A stretch of 54,510 bases of DNA from an uncultured Clostridium sp. (GTDB lineage Bacteria > Bacillota > Clostridia > TANB77 > CAG-508), in contig CAMMHE010000006.1 in NCBI GenBank assembly GCA_946496575.1, positions 1 through 54,510 on the forward strand, written 5' to 3'. Both the position numbers and the translations under genes were made by a program. How positions within the stretch are numbered: the first letter of the stretch is position 1; every line of letters begins with the position of its first letter. Below are positions 1 through 6,902 of the stretch, one piece after another. The notes beneath the pieces were generated by a model, which saw nothing but the letters and a program-made list of their open reading frames with translations, was not told the origin of the DNA and did no database searches.

Positions 1-59
1 GCCGAATAGTGCCGAAAATACTTGCGAGTTACCTTGCTGGGAAGATAGGTGTTGCCAGA
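1..59 (+). rRNA. rrf: 5S ribosomal RNA, 3' part only
   Basis: The first 59 bases match the 3' half of bacterial 5S rRNA. They contain the loop E/helix IV region (GCCGAAAATACTTGC), the CTGGGAAGATAGG segment, and the terminal helix strand ending in TTGCCAGA. The 5' half lies outside the window. A T-run and then a hairpin terminator follow, so this is the end of an rRNA operon read on the + strand. Confidence 0.88.
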
Positions 60-88
60 TTTTTTGTTTTTAAATTATAGATTAACTG

Positions 89-114
89 ACTGATATATGT
101 ATCAGTTTTTTTTT
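89..114 (+). terminator. Terminator of the rRNA operon
   Basis: A perfect 7-bp stem (ACTGATA/TATCAGT) with a TATG loop is followed directly by eight T residues. It sits about 30 bases after the 5S 3' end, where an rRNA operon terminator is expected. Confidence 0.85.
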
Positions 115-181
115 GACTAAAAATATATAGTTTATTAATATTTAAATTAGAGAAAGAAAACTATACAAAAAAAAAATTATA

Positions 182-190
182 TGTTATAAT
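182..190 (+). promoter_or_regulatory. Extended -10 promoter
   Basis: TGTTATAAT is an extended -10 element (TGnTATAAT), 33 bases before the next gene. No good -35 is visible at 17 bp, which is normal for extended -10 promoters. It separates the following gene from the rRNA operon. Confidence 0.55.
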
Positions 191-222
191 TCTTTTATAT
201 TGTATTTTAAAGAAAGGAGCAT

Positions 223-1212
223 ATGCTAGAGTGCATATATAATATTATAAGTATGGATGTAAAAGAATTAGAAAAAATGACTTTACAAGAACTATTATCA
301 ATGAAAAATAGAGCTGAAACTGAATTAAAAAAATTAGAAAAAGAATATGGTGATGAAGGTAGAAAAACATTTGGACAATTAGCACAAGATAAACAAAATA
401 ATGGATTAGGACATATTAAATTATCAGATAATGTTAAGAAAAAATTGCAACTAAAGAGACTAATAAGGTTATGTTCAGTTATATATACGAAAAAGTTACA
501 TAAAGATTCAGCCGAAAAAACACTTACAGATTTACAAGATATAAAAAAACAACCTAAATTTAGTTGGGGAATAGAAGAATTTGATTCAAGTGAACGTAGC
601 ATTATTTTTGAAGAAGATGGAATTAAAGCTACTGCATTAGGAATATTTGAATGGGCGTTTGGAAGAGAAAATTTAAGTTTAGAGCAAATAAGGCAACAAA
701 ATATTAAAACAGTAAATTTGTTGGGTAATAATGGAGATAAAGTTAGATTACCAATTGAAGAACTTGAAAAATTATTAAAACAATCAAGGCAAGAAGAAAT
801 ATTATATTTATTTAGAATAGAAAGACAAAATCCAAATGGAAAAAGGAATTATTATATATTGTCACCAATAACAAAAAAATTATTAGAGAATGAAAAGGCA
901 AGAAATTTTTTTACCGATGTATATTGTTCAGATGAGTATCTAAAAAGCATTTCAGAAAGTGAAGATGGAATATATGCTGGAAATATATGTATAGATGATA
1001 ATGGTAATCCTTATGTAAGATATAACGAATCTTCAACACGTGCAGCAAAATTAGCTGAATCAGTGCAGGGAACAACTACATTGGAAGTAAAGATTTCTGA
1101 TGTTGATAGAAGAAAATTGCCTGGATCACTTGAAACTTTTAGACAGGTTAGATATAGGATTGCAGCAGAACAAGAAAGAGATAACCAATATACTATAGAG
1201 GACGAAAATTAA
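223..1212 (+). CDS. Unknown protein with N-terminal coiled coil
   Basis: I do not recognise this 329-residue protein. The first 100 residues are Lys/Glu/Leu-rich and predicted to be helical, and include repeated EL/KK patterns typical of a coiled coil. The middle and C-terminal parts are mixed alpha/beta, with a segment near residue 200 (YLFRIERQNPNGKRNYYIL) that looks like a beta sheet. There is no signal peptide or membrane segment. The ribosome binding site GAAAGGAG ends only 3 bases before the ATG at 223; an alternative in-frame ATG at 253 (MDVKELEKM) gives a more natural N terminus but has no Shine-Dalgarno sequence of its own. The gene has its own promoter and lies between the rRNA operon and a flavin reductase-like gene. 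Confidence 0.7.
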   Translation: MLECIYNIISMDVKELEKMTLQELLSMKNRAETELKKLEKEYGDEGRKTFGQLAQDKQNNGLGHIKLSDNVKKKLQLKRLIRLCSVIYTKKLHKDSAEKTLTDLQDIKKQPKFSWGIEEFDSSERSIIFEEDGIKATALGIFEWAFGRENLSLEQIRQQNIKTVNLLGNNGDKVRLPIEELEKLLKQSRQEEILYLFRIERQNPNGKRNYYILSPITKKLLENEKARNFFTDVYCSDEYLKSISESEDGIYAGNICIDDNGNPYVRYNESSTRAAKLAESVQGTTTLEVKISDVDRRKLPGSLETFRQVRYRIAAEQERDNQYTIEDEN

Positions 1213-1245
1213 AATTTTATTAATATTTTGAAAGGAAAACGCAAA

Positions 1246-1824
1246 ATGGCTAAAATAGAATGGAAACCAGGAACTTTTTTATATCCTATACCAGCAGTAA
1301 TGGTATCATGTGGAACTCTTGAAAAATCTAACATAATAACTGTAGCATGGACAGGAATTGTAAATACAAATCCAGCAATGGTTTATATTTCAGTAAGACC
1401 TACACGATATTCATATAATTTAATAAAAGAGCAAGGTGAATTTGTAATAAATTTAACTAATGAAAAGTTAGCATTTGCAACAGATTGGTGCGGAATACAA
1501 ACAGGACTTAAAGTAGATAAATTTGAAAAAATGCATTTAACTAAACAAAAGGCAAATCATGTAAAATGCCCATTAATAGGAGAAAGTCCTGTATCTGTTG
1601 AGTGTAAAGTAAAAGAGATTAAAGAACTTGGTAGCCATAATATGATAATAGCAGAAGTATTATGTATAAATGCAGAAGAAAAATATATCAACGAAAATGG
1701 TGCATTTGATATTTCAAAATGTGATTTAATATCATATTGTAATGGAAAATATTATTCTATAGGAAAACAGATAGGCAAGTTTGGATTTTCAGTACAAAAA
1801 AAGAAAAAAACAAATAAAAAATAA
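1246..1824 (+). CDS. Flavin reductase-like (flavoredoxin family) protein
   Basis: This 192-residue protein belongs to the flavin reductase-like FMN-binding split-barrel family. It begins with the typical run KPGTFLYPIPAVMVSCG, then NIITVAWTGIVNTNPAMVYISVRP and YSYNLIKEQGEFVINL, the segments that hold FMN in this family. Members bind FMN and act in electron transfer or as NAD(P)H-flavin reductases in anaerobes. The partner and substrate cannot be read from the sequence. The C terminus ends in a Lys-rich tail. An in-frame TTG lies upstream at 1228, but AAAGGA at 1231-1236 is well placed for the ATG at 1246, so I use that start. The preceding gene ends 33 bases upstream and may share the transcript. 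Confidence 0.85.
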   Translation: MAKIEWKPGTFLYPIPAVMVSCGTLEKSNIITVAWTGIVNTNPAMVYISVRPTRYSYNLIKEQGEFVINLTNEKLAFATDWCGIQTGLKVDKFEKMHLTKQKANHVKCPLIGESPVSVECKVKEIKELGSHNMIIAEVLCINAEEKYINENGAFDISKCDLISYCNGKYYSIGKQIGKFGFSVQKKKKTNKK

Positions 1825-1834
1825 CTTGTAAATA

Positions 1835-1863
1835 TTGACATAAAAGTAAATAAGTGATAAAAT
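1835..1863 (+). promoter_or_regulatory. Consensus promoter of the rpmG-secE-nusG-rpl operon
   Basis: The -35 TTGACA (1835-1840) and -10 TAAAAT (1858-1863) are separated by exactly 17 bp. This is the closest sigma-A consensus match in the window, as expected for a ribosomal protein operon. Transcription should start near 1869-1870. Confidence 0.85.
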
Positions 1864-1867
1864 ATTG

Positions 1868-1894
1868 GAGCATATGTATTTAGAACATATGCTC
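1868..1894 (+). promoter_or_regulatory. Hairpin at the 5' end of the ribosomal operon mRNA
   Basis: A perfect 9-bp inverted repeat, GAGCATATG and CATATGCTC, has a 9-base loop. The predicted start site falls on its first bases, so the mRNA would begin with a stem-loop. There is no T-run after it, so it is not a terminator. Such 5' stems are known to protect transcripts from 5'-end-dependent decay; that role here is inference. Confidence 0.6.
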
Positions 1895-1937
1895 ACATCG
1901 TTTCAAAAAAGGTTAGAAAATTCGGAGGTGTTAATAG

Positions 1938-2102
1938 ATGGCAGCTAAAGGACCAAGAGAAAATATTATATTAGAATGTACAGAATGTAAAAGAAGAAAT
2001 TATATGACATCAAAAAATAAAAGAAATAACACAGATAGATTAGAAGTAGTTAAATATTGCAAATTCTGCAAAAAACGTACAACACACAAAGAAACAAAAT
2101 AG
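1938..2102 (+). CDS. rpmG: 50S ribosomal protein L33
   Basis: This 54-residue protein starts at the ATG at 1938 behind CGGAGGTG. It has the L33 pattern: a basic N terminus, [10 protein letters not shown], a Thr/Lys-rich middle and [15 protein letters not shown] at the end. Cys14, Cys17, Cys41 and Cys44 form the zinc ribbon of the C+ type of L33. It binds 23S rRNA near the E site. It is the first gene of the secE-nusG-rplKAJL operon, which is the usual place for rpmG in Bacillota. Confidence 0.95.
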   Translation: MAAKGPRENIILECTECKRRNYMTSKNKRNNTDRLEVVKYCKFCKKRTTHKETK

Positions 2103-2129
2103 TTTGAGTTATTTCAAGGAGGAAATATA

Positions 2130-2504
2130 ATGGCTAAAAAGGATGCAGTTAAAGAAAAAAGTAAAGATAATAAAGTGAAAAGACATTTCTTTAAGGATTT
2201 CAAAGCAGAACTTAAAAAAGTAATATGGCCAACCCCTAAACAATTAGCAAATAATACTGTAGCAGTAGTCACTATTGTGTTAATTACAGCTGTAATAGTT
2301 TTTATTTTAGATGTAGTATTTGATAGCATGAATAAATATGGTTTAACTAAATTACAGAGTTATGTAGTAGAAAGATTTAAAGATGAAGATAATTCAGAAG
2401 AATCAGATACAAATAATAATATAAATGATACAAATACAAGTACTAATACAGAACAAAATACAGAAGCAGAAGGCAATACTAATACAGAATCTAATCAAGA
2501 ATAA
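2130..2504 (+). CDS. secE: Preprotein translocase subunit SecE, with acidic tail
   Basis: SecE is the small clamp subunit of the SecYEG channel in the inner membrane. The N terminus is strongly basic. The conserved amphipathic segment FFKDFKAELKKVIWPTPKQL (about residues 25-44) precedes a single membrane helix at about residues 50-70, exactly as in single-span Gram-positive SecE. After that the protein carries an unusual tail of about 40 residues made almost only of Asn, Thr, Glu, Asp and Ser, without hydrophobic residues. Total length is 124 residues, against roughly 60-75 for many Gram-positive SecE proteins. It lies between rpmG and nusG, and the start follows AAGGAGG. Confidence 0.95.
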   Translation: MAKKDAVKEKSKDNKVKRHFFKDFKAELKKVIWPTPKQLANNTVAVVTIVLITAVIVFILDVVFDSMNKYGLTKLQSYVVERFKDEDNSEESDTNNNINDTNTSTNTEQNTEAEGNTNTESNQE

Positions 2505-2517
2505 AGGGGGCTAGAAT

Positions 2518-3054
2518 ATGTCTCAAAAAGATTATGATATGACAGCAAGGTGGTATGTAGTACATACTTACTCTGGATATGAAAATAAGGTAAAAACAGA
2601 CCTTGAAAAAACAGTTAAAAATCGTGATTTAGAAGAATATTTTTTTGATATAATTGTTCCAATGGAAGAACAAATTGAAATTAAAGAAGGAAAAAGAAAA
2701 GCAAATTTAAAAAAGGTTTTTCCAGGCTATGTTCTAATAAAAATGATAGTAACTGAAGAGACATGGTATATAGTAAGAAATACTAGAGGTGTTACAGGTT
2801 TTGTTGGTTCTGGAACAGATCCTATTCCTCTTACAGATGAAGAAATAAGAAATATGGGATTTGAAGAAATACCTGTAAATGTTGATTATGATATAAATGA
2901 TTCAGTACAGATATTAAATGGAGCATTTAAAGATTTCATAGGAACAGTTAAAGAAATAAATAAAGAAAAACATAAAGTAAAAGTTTTAGTATCAATGTTT
3001 GGAAGAGAAACTCCAGTTGAATTAGAATTTTCACAAGTCCAAAAGGTAGACTAA
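2518..3054 (+). CDS. nusG: Transcription termination/antitermination factor NusG
   Basis: This 178-residue protein contains the NusG N-terminal domain (WYVVHTYSGYENKVK at about residues 12-26, then FPGYVLIKM and WYIVRNTRGVTGFVG). It ends in a KOW domain (INDSVQILNGAFKDFIGTVKEIN, then a beta-rich end). NusG binds RNA polymerase and modulates pausing and coupling to ribosomes. Length and domain order are normal. It starts at the ATG after a GGGGG ribosome binding site, 13 bases after secE, so the two are co-transcribed. Confidence 0.97.
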   Translation: MSQKDYDMTARWYVVHTYSGYENKVKTDLEKTVKNRDLEEYFFDIIVPMEEQIEIKEGKRKANLKKVFPGYVLIKMIVTEETWYIVRNTRGVTGFVGSGTDPIPLTDEEIRNMGFEEIPVNVDYDINDSVQILNGAFKDFIGTVKEINKEKHKVKVLVSMFGRETPVELEFSQVQKVD

Positions 3055-3086
3055 TGTGGCGATTAAATTGAAAGGAAGGAATTAAA

Positions 3087-3515
3087 ATGGCAGAAAAAGA
3101 AGTTGTAAAACAAATTAAATTACAAATAGAAGCTGGAAAAGCAACACCAGCTCCACCAGTAGGACCAGCTTTAGGCTCAAGTGGTGTTAATATTATGCAA
3201 TTTGTAAAAGAATTTAATGATAGAACTGCAAAAGAAGCCGGCATGATTATACCAGTAGTAATAACAGTATATAAAGATAAATCTTTTGAATTTATAACAA
3301 AAGTTCCACCAGTTGCAGTTTTAATTAAAAAAGCTATTAAAATTGAAAAAGGTTCAGGAAAACCAAATAAAGACAAAGTAGCTAAAATAACAAAGGAGCA
3401 AGTTAAGGCTATAGCAGAACAAAAAATGCCAGACTTAAATGCGGCATCTTTAGAAACAGCTATGAGCATGGTCGCTGGAACTGCACGTTCAATGGGAATA
3501 GTAGTTATTGATTAA
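3087..3515 (+). CDS. rplK: 50S ribosomal protein L11
   Basis: L11 (142 residues) has its usual length. The N-terminal domain shows the Pro-rich motif [20 protein letters not shown], the hinge follows, and the RNA-binding C-terminal domain holds [14 protein letters not shown] and [13 protein letters not shown]. It forms the stalk base and the binding site for EF-G and RelA. It is the fourth gene of the operon, 32 bases after nusG, with an AAGGAAGG ribosome binding site. Confidence 0.98.
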   Translation: MAEKEVVKQIKLQIEAGKATPAPPVGPALGSSGVNIMQFVKEFNDRTAKEAGMIIPVVITVYKDKSFEFITKVPPVAVLIKKAIKIEKGSGKPNKDKVAKITKEQVKAIAEQKMPDLNAASLETAMSMVAGTARSMGIVVID

Positions 3516-3565
3516 TTTAGTGATAAACTTGATTATATTAATAAAATTAATATAAAATTTATTTA

Positions 3566-3595
3566 TTGGGAGAAGAATAAACTTCGTTAGAACCA
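3566..3595 (+). promoter_or_regulatory. Possible L1-binding leader of rplA
   Basis: Between rplK and rplA lies GGGAGAAGAATAAACTTCG followed by TTAGAACC. It can form a short GAAG/CTTC stem inside a purine-rich loop just before the rplA ribosome binding site. L1 represses its own operon by binding such an mRNA site in several bacteria. The fold is short and I assign it only as a candidate. Confidence 0.3.
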
Positions 3596-3608
3596 AAGGA
3601 GGAATAAA

Positions 3609-4295
3609 ATGAAAAAAATGACAAAAAATTATGCAGCAAGTGTTAAGCTAATAGATAAAGAAAAATTATATGATGCAAAAGAAGCATTAGAAATTATTGA
3701 AAAAATGCCAAAGGCAAAATTTGACGAAACAGTTGAATTACATGTAAAATTAGGTGTAGATTCAAAACATGCAGATCAACAAGTTAGAGGTACAGTTGTA
3801 CTTCCACATGGTACAGGAAAAACGTTAAAAGTATTAGTGTTTGCAAAAGGAACAAAAGCCGAAGAAGCAGAAAAAGCAGGAGCAGATTTTGTTGGTGGAG
3901 AGGAGCTAGTACCAAAAATTCAAAATGAAAATTGGTTTGACTATGATGTTGTAGTTGCAACTCCAGATATGATGGGAGTAGTAGGAAGATTAGGTAAAGT
4001 ATTAGGACCAAAAGGTTTAATGCCAAATCCTAAATCAGGAACAGTCACAATGGATGTAACAAAAGCAATAAAAGATATTAAATCTGGTAAAGTAGAATAT
4101 AGATTAGATAAAACTAATATTATACATCTAGGATTTGGAAAAGTTTCTTTTGGAACAGAAAAATTAGCAGAAAATTATGATACAATAATGAATGCTATAA
4201 TAAAGGCAAAACCAGCCGCAGCAAAAGGTCAATATATTAAAAGCGTATCAATTTCTAAAACAATGGGACCAGGATTATATATTAACCAAAAATAA
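3609..4295 (+). CDS. rplA: 50S ribosomal protein L1
   Basis: L1 (228 residues) builds the mobile stalk that guides deacylated tRNA out of the E site. Recognisable segments are [52 protein letters not shown] and [12 protein letters not shown], followed by the family C terminus KTMGPGLYI. Length is normal. AAAGGAGG precedes the ATG at 3609. A second ATG nine bases on (MTKNY) is possible but has a longer spacing. Confidence 0.98.
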   Translation: MKKMTKNYAASVKLIDKEKLYDAKEALEIIEKMPKAKFDETVELHVKLGVDSKHADQQVRGTVVLPHGTGKTLKVLVFAKGTKAEEAEKAGADFVGGEELVPKIQNENWFDYDVVVATPDMMGVVGRLGKVLGPKGLMPNPKSGTVTMDVTKAIKDIKSGKVEYRLDKTNIIHLGFGKVSFGTEKLAENYDTIMNAIIKAKPAAAKGQYIKSVSISKTMGPGLYINQK

Positions 4296-4299
4296 TTTA

Positions 4300-4404
4300 A
4301 TAGCCAAAGACAGTAGGCATTTAAGTCCTACCTAGGCAATAATAAGAGATTTTAAGATCACTTTTTATAGCCATGGGAAGGATATAAAAAGTGATTTTAT
4401 TTTT
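4300..4404 (+). promoter_or_regulatory. L10 (rplJ) leader with attenuator
   Basis: This stretch has the conserved core of the Bacillota L10 leader: AAAGACAGTAGGC, TTAAGTCCTACCTAGGCAAT, then AATAAGAGA, forming the kink-turn helix bound by the L10-L7/L12 complex. A 13-bp stem follows, ATCACTTTTTATA (4357-4369) with TATAAAAAGTGAT (4383-4395), and then TTTATTTTT, which is an intrinsic terminator. In this family, excess L10-L12 complex favours termination and lowers rplJL expression. Confidence 0.88.
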
Positions 4405-4485
4405 AAGATTTTTATAGACTACAATTGTGTAAAAAATAAAAGTCTAGTTAAGTTATATATTAAGAAAATGTAGGAGGTGAATTAA

Positions 4486-4986
4486 ATGGCAAGTGAAAAA
4501 ATACTTAACAAAAAGAAAGAAGAAGTATTAAAATTAGCAAGTGAAATGAAAGAAGCAAAATTAATACTTTTAGTAGATTACAGAGGAATAAATGTTGAAG
4601 AAGTAACAAAATTAAGAGCAACAGTAAGAAATGTAAATGCTTCATATCGAGTTATAAAAAATAATATTACAAAAAGAGCATTAGCAGAAGCTAGTATTGA
4701 AATGCCAGAAGATATATTAGAAGGTCCTACAGCAGTAATAATGACAAATGAAGATTATTTAGAACCAACAAAGGCAATTTACAATTTTAGCAAAGAAAAT
4801 AATTATTATAAAATAAAAGCTGGTGTTGTTGAAGGAAAAGTTATGACAGATAAAGAAATCATAACATTAGCTAAATTACCTTCAAGAGAAACATTATTAT
4901 CAATGCTTGCAGGAGCTTTACTTGGAAATATCTCAAAATTAGCTGTAGCACTTGAACAAGTACGTATTCAAAAAGAAGAAGCATAA
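4486..4986 (+). CDS. rplJ: 50S ribosomal protein L10
   Basis: L10 (166 residues) anchors L7/L12 dimers to the ribosomal stalk. The N-terminal rRNA-binding domain shows ILLVDYRGINVEEVTKLRATVR and NASYRVIKNNITKRAL, and the C-terminal helix that carries L12 dimers ends in LLGNISKLAVALEQVRIQKE. Length is typical. It follows the L10 attenuator, and TAGGAGGTGA precedes the ATG, so both the leader and the protein support autogenous control of rplJ-rplL. Confidence 0.98.
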   Translation: MASEKILNKKKEEVLKLASEMKEAKLILLVDYRGINVEEVTKLRATVRNVNASYRVIKNNITKRALAEASIEMPEDILEGPTAVIMTNEDYLEPTKAIYNFSKENNYYKIKAGVVEGKVMTDKEIITLAKLPSRETLLSMLAGALLGNISKLAVALEQVRIQKEEA

Positions 4987-5063
4987 TAAAAAAAATTTAA
5001 ATTATTAAAATAGAGTAGTGAACTTAAATCACAAAAAAGATATAAAATTAGGAGGATTTAAAA

Positions 5064-5432
5064 ATGAATAAAGAAGAAATGATTGAAGAAATCAAAAAAA
5101 TGACAGTAGTAGAATTAGCTGATTTAGTAAAAGCTATAGAAGAAGAATTTGGAGTATCTGCAGTAGCAGCTGCTGCACCAGTAGCTGGAGGTGTAGCAGG
5201 AGGAACTGCAGCTGAAGAAAAAACATCATTTAATGTTGTTTTAACAGCAGCTGGAGATCAAAAAATTAAAGTAATAACAGCAGTTAAAAATGAATTAGGA
5301 TTAGGATTAAAAGATGCAAAAGATTTAGTAGATGGAGCACCAAAAACACTAAAAGAAAATGTTTCTAAAGAAGAAGCAGAAGCATTAAAAGCTAAATTAA
5401 CAGAAGTTGGTGCAACAGTAGAATTACAATAA
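5064..5432 (+). CDS. rplL: 50S ribosomal protein L7/L12
   Basis: This 122-residue protein has the three L12 parts: an N-terminal dimerisation domain ([20 protein letters not shown]), an Ala/Gly-rich hinge (about residues 34-52) and the globular C-terminal domain ([35 protein letters not shown]) that contacts GTPase factors. The ribosome binding site is AGGAGG. A strong terminator starts 8 bases after the stop codon, so rpoB, the usual next gene, is not in this operon. Confidence 0.98.
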   Translation: MNKEEMIEEIKKMTVVELADLVKAIEEEFGVSAVAAAAPVAGGVAGGTAAEEKTSFNVVLTAAGDQKIKVITAVKNELGLGLKDAKDLVDGAPKTLKENVSKEEAEALKAKLTEVGATVELQ

Positions 5433-5440
5433 TATATTAA

Positions 5441-5501
5441 ATAAGAGAGGAATAATATGAGGCTACTTTTCAGTAGCTTCAATAATATCCTCTCTTATTT
5501 T
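5441..5501 (+). terminator. Strong terminator after rplL
   Basis: A very long hairpin, with ATAAGAGAGGA at its base and GGCTACT/AGTAGC(T) at its tip, spans nearly 60 bases and ends in CTCTTATTTTG. It closes the ribosomal protein operon. Confidence 0.88.
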
Positions 5502-5589
5502 GTGTAATTTAAAATTAAGTAAAACATTTTAAATTATAATAGAAAAGGAATAGAAAACATGATAAAATAAAATATGAAAGGAGTAGAAA

Positions 5590-6279
5590 ATGAAAAAAAT
5601 AGGGATAATAGCTGCAATGGAAGAAGAAATGAATGCTATAAAAGATGTAATGGAAGAAATAAAACAAATAGAGATATATGAATTAGTTTTTATAGAGGGA
5701 AAAATAAACAACAAAGAGTGTATATTAGTTAAAAGTGGAATAGGAAAAGTAAATAGTAGTAGAACCACGCAAATTTTACTAGACAAATTTGAAATAAAAT
5801 ATGTAATAAATGTTGGATCTGCATGTGCTGCAAATGATGAATTAGAAATAGGAGACATTATAATAGGAAATAAATTAGTACAACATGATTTTGACATTAC
5901 GGCTTTTGGGCATAAAAAAGGATATATTAGTAATATTGGAGAATATATCAAAAGTGATGAAAAATTAATAAAAGAATTAAAGATAAAGATATCCAAATTA
6001 TCAAATGTAAATTATAAGATAAAGATAGGAACAATAGCTTCTGGAGATATATTTTGTACAGGAGAAAGTATGAAAAGAAAAATAAATTCAAAATTTGGTG
6101 CAGATGCAATAGAAATGGAAGGTGCTTCTATTGCACAAGTATGTTATTTGGACAAAGTTCCTTTTATCATAATAAGAAGTATTTCAGATACTACAAATGG
6201 AAGAAATCAAATAACATTTGAACAATATTTAGAATTAGCATCTAAAAGGTGTGGAGAATTACTTAAAAAATTTATATAA
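5590..6279 (+). CDS. mtnN: 5'-methylthioadenosine/S-adenosylhomocysteine nucleosidase
   Basis: This 229-residue enzyme hydrolyses MTA and SAH (and 5'-deoxyadenosine) to adenine and the thioribose or ribosyl product, which recycles S-adenosylmethionine by-products. The N terminus KKIGIIAAMEEEM carries the catalytic Glu12 of the family. GIGKVNSSRTTQ, INVGSACA, DAIEMEGASIAQVC (substrate-binding Met-Glu) and RSISDTTNG (catalytic Asp) are all present in order. Length is as in E. coli MtnN. It has an AAAGGAG ribosome binding site and a TATAAT at 5535-5540, and stands alone between two terminator/promoter regions. Confidence 0.95.
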   Translation: MKKIGIIAAMEEEMNAIKDVMEEIKQIEIYELVFIEGKINNKECILVKSGIGKVNSSRTTQILLDKFEIKYVINVGSACAANDELEIGDIIIGNKLVQHDFDITAFGHKKGYISNIGEYIKSDEKLIKELKIKISKLSNVNYKIKIGTIASGDIFCTGESMKRKINSKFGADAIEMEGASIAQVCYLDKVPFIIIRSISDTTNGRNQITFEQYLELASKRCGELLKKFI

Positions 6280-6282
6280 ATA

Positions 6283-6315
6283 TTGATTTCTAATTTTTTA
6301 TATGATATCATATAA
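6283..6315 (+). promoter_or_regulatory. Promoter overlapped by an 18-bp perfect palindrome
   Basis: A -35 TTGATT (6283-6288) and -10 TATCAT (6306-6311) lie 17 bp apart. The -10 sits inside the perfect palindrome TTATATGATATCATATAA (6298-6315). A symmetric site over the -10 would suit a dimeric repressor. This is a prediction from sequence only. Confidence 0.5.
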
Positions 6316-6337
6316 GAGTAAGGTTTAGGAGGAGAAT

Positions 6338-6751
6338 ATGAAAAAATCTAGTAAAGTAATACAAGAGCAAGTTACAGATATAAAAGGAACAATAGTTGGA
6401 TTTATTGAACCAGAGCAAGAAGAAAAAACTCAAGAACAGGAAATCCAAGAATTTACATTACAAAAACAAAGTGAAAAAGAACTCTTAAAGCTTTCAAATG
6501 AAGAGCAAAAGGCTAAAAGAAAAAAATATGCAGAAGAGGAAGAAAGGCTAGAAAAGGTAAAAGCGGAGCTTTTACAATCAATAAGAATAAGAATACCAGA
6601 AATAGAAAAAAGGTTTAGAATTATAGATCCAAAACATAGAAAAATTGAAAAAACAATTAAATCACAAAGCTTAAATGGAAAAGATATATCTAAAGATTTA
6701 GAAGAAAAAGATTTACAAAAGGTGAAGGAAGATGGAGAAAGAGAGAGATAA
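6338..6751 (+). CDS. Unknown charged coiled-coil protein
   Basis: This 137-residue protein is not recognised. It is soluble and very rich in Lys, Glu and Gln. From about residue 30 to 85 it reads as one long helix (for example QKAKRKKYAEEEERLEKV), followed by RIRIPEIEKRFRIIDPKHRK and a charged tail. It has an AGGAGG ribosome binding site, its own promoter with a palindrome, and a terminator directly behind, so it is a single-gene unit. The codon use matches its neighbours. Confidence 0.7.
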   Translation: MKKSSKVIQEQVTDIKGTIVGFIEPEQEEKTQEQEIQEFTLQKQSEKELLKLSNEEQKAKRKKYAEEEERLEKVKAELLQSIRIRIPEIEKRFRIIDPKHRKIEKTIKSQSLNGKDISKDLEEKDLQKVKEDGERER

Positions 6752-6765
6752 TAAGAAAAAAATTT

Positions 6766-6798
6766 AAAATTCTAAGTATAAAAAACTTAGAATTTTTT
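6766..6798 (+). terminator. Terminator
   Basis: A 12-bp stem, AAAATTCTAAGT with ACTTAGAATTTT, has a short A-rich loop and the T-run continues to 6798. It ends the unknown coiled-coil gene. Confidence 0.8.
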
Positions 6799-6817
6799 AT
6801 AAAAACATAAAAAAATA

Positions 6818-6846
6818 TTTACATTTTGTCAATATTTGTATACAAT
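6818..6846 (+). promoter_or_regulatory. Promoter of the GT4 glycosyltransferase gene
   Basis: TTTACA (6818-6823) and TACAAT (6841-6846) are 17 bp apart, about 50 bases before the ribosome binding site. Confidence 0.6.
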
Positions 6847-6902
6847 AATAAAAGTAGAAAAGTAAAAACAAAAGAAAATGATAAAAGGAAAGGAGAATGT
6901 CA

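Noticed and set aside
4415..4446. Second hairpin TAGACT/AGTCTA between the L10 attenuator and rplJ
   Set aside because: The stem has only six base pairs with a 20-base loop, and the L10 leader already explains the region.
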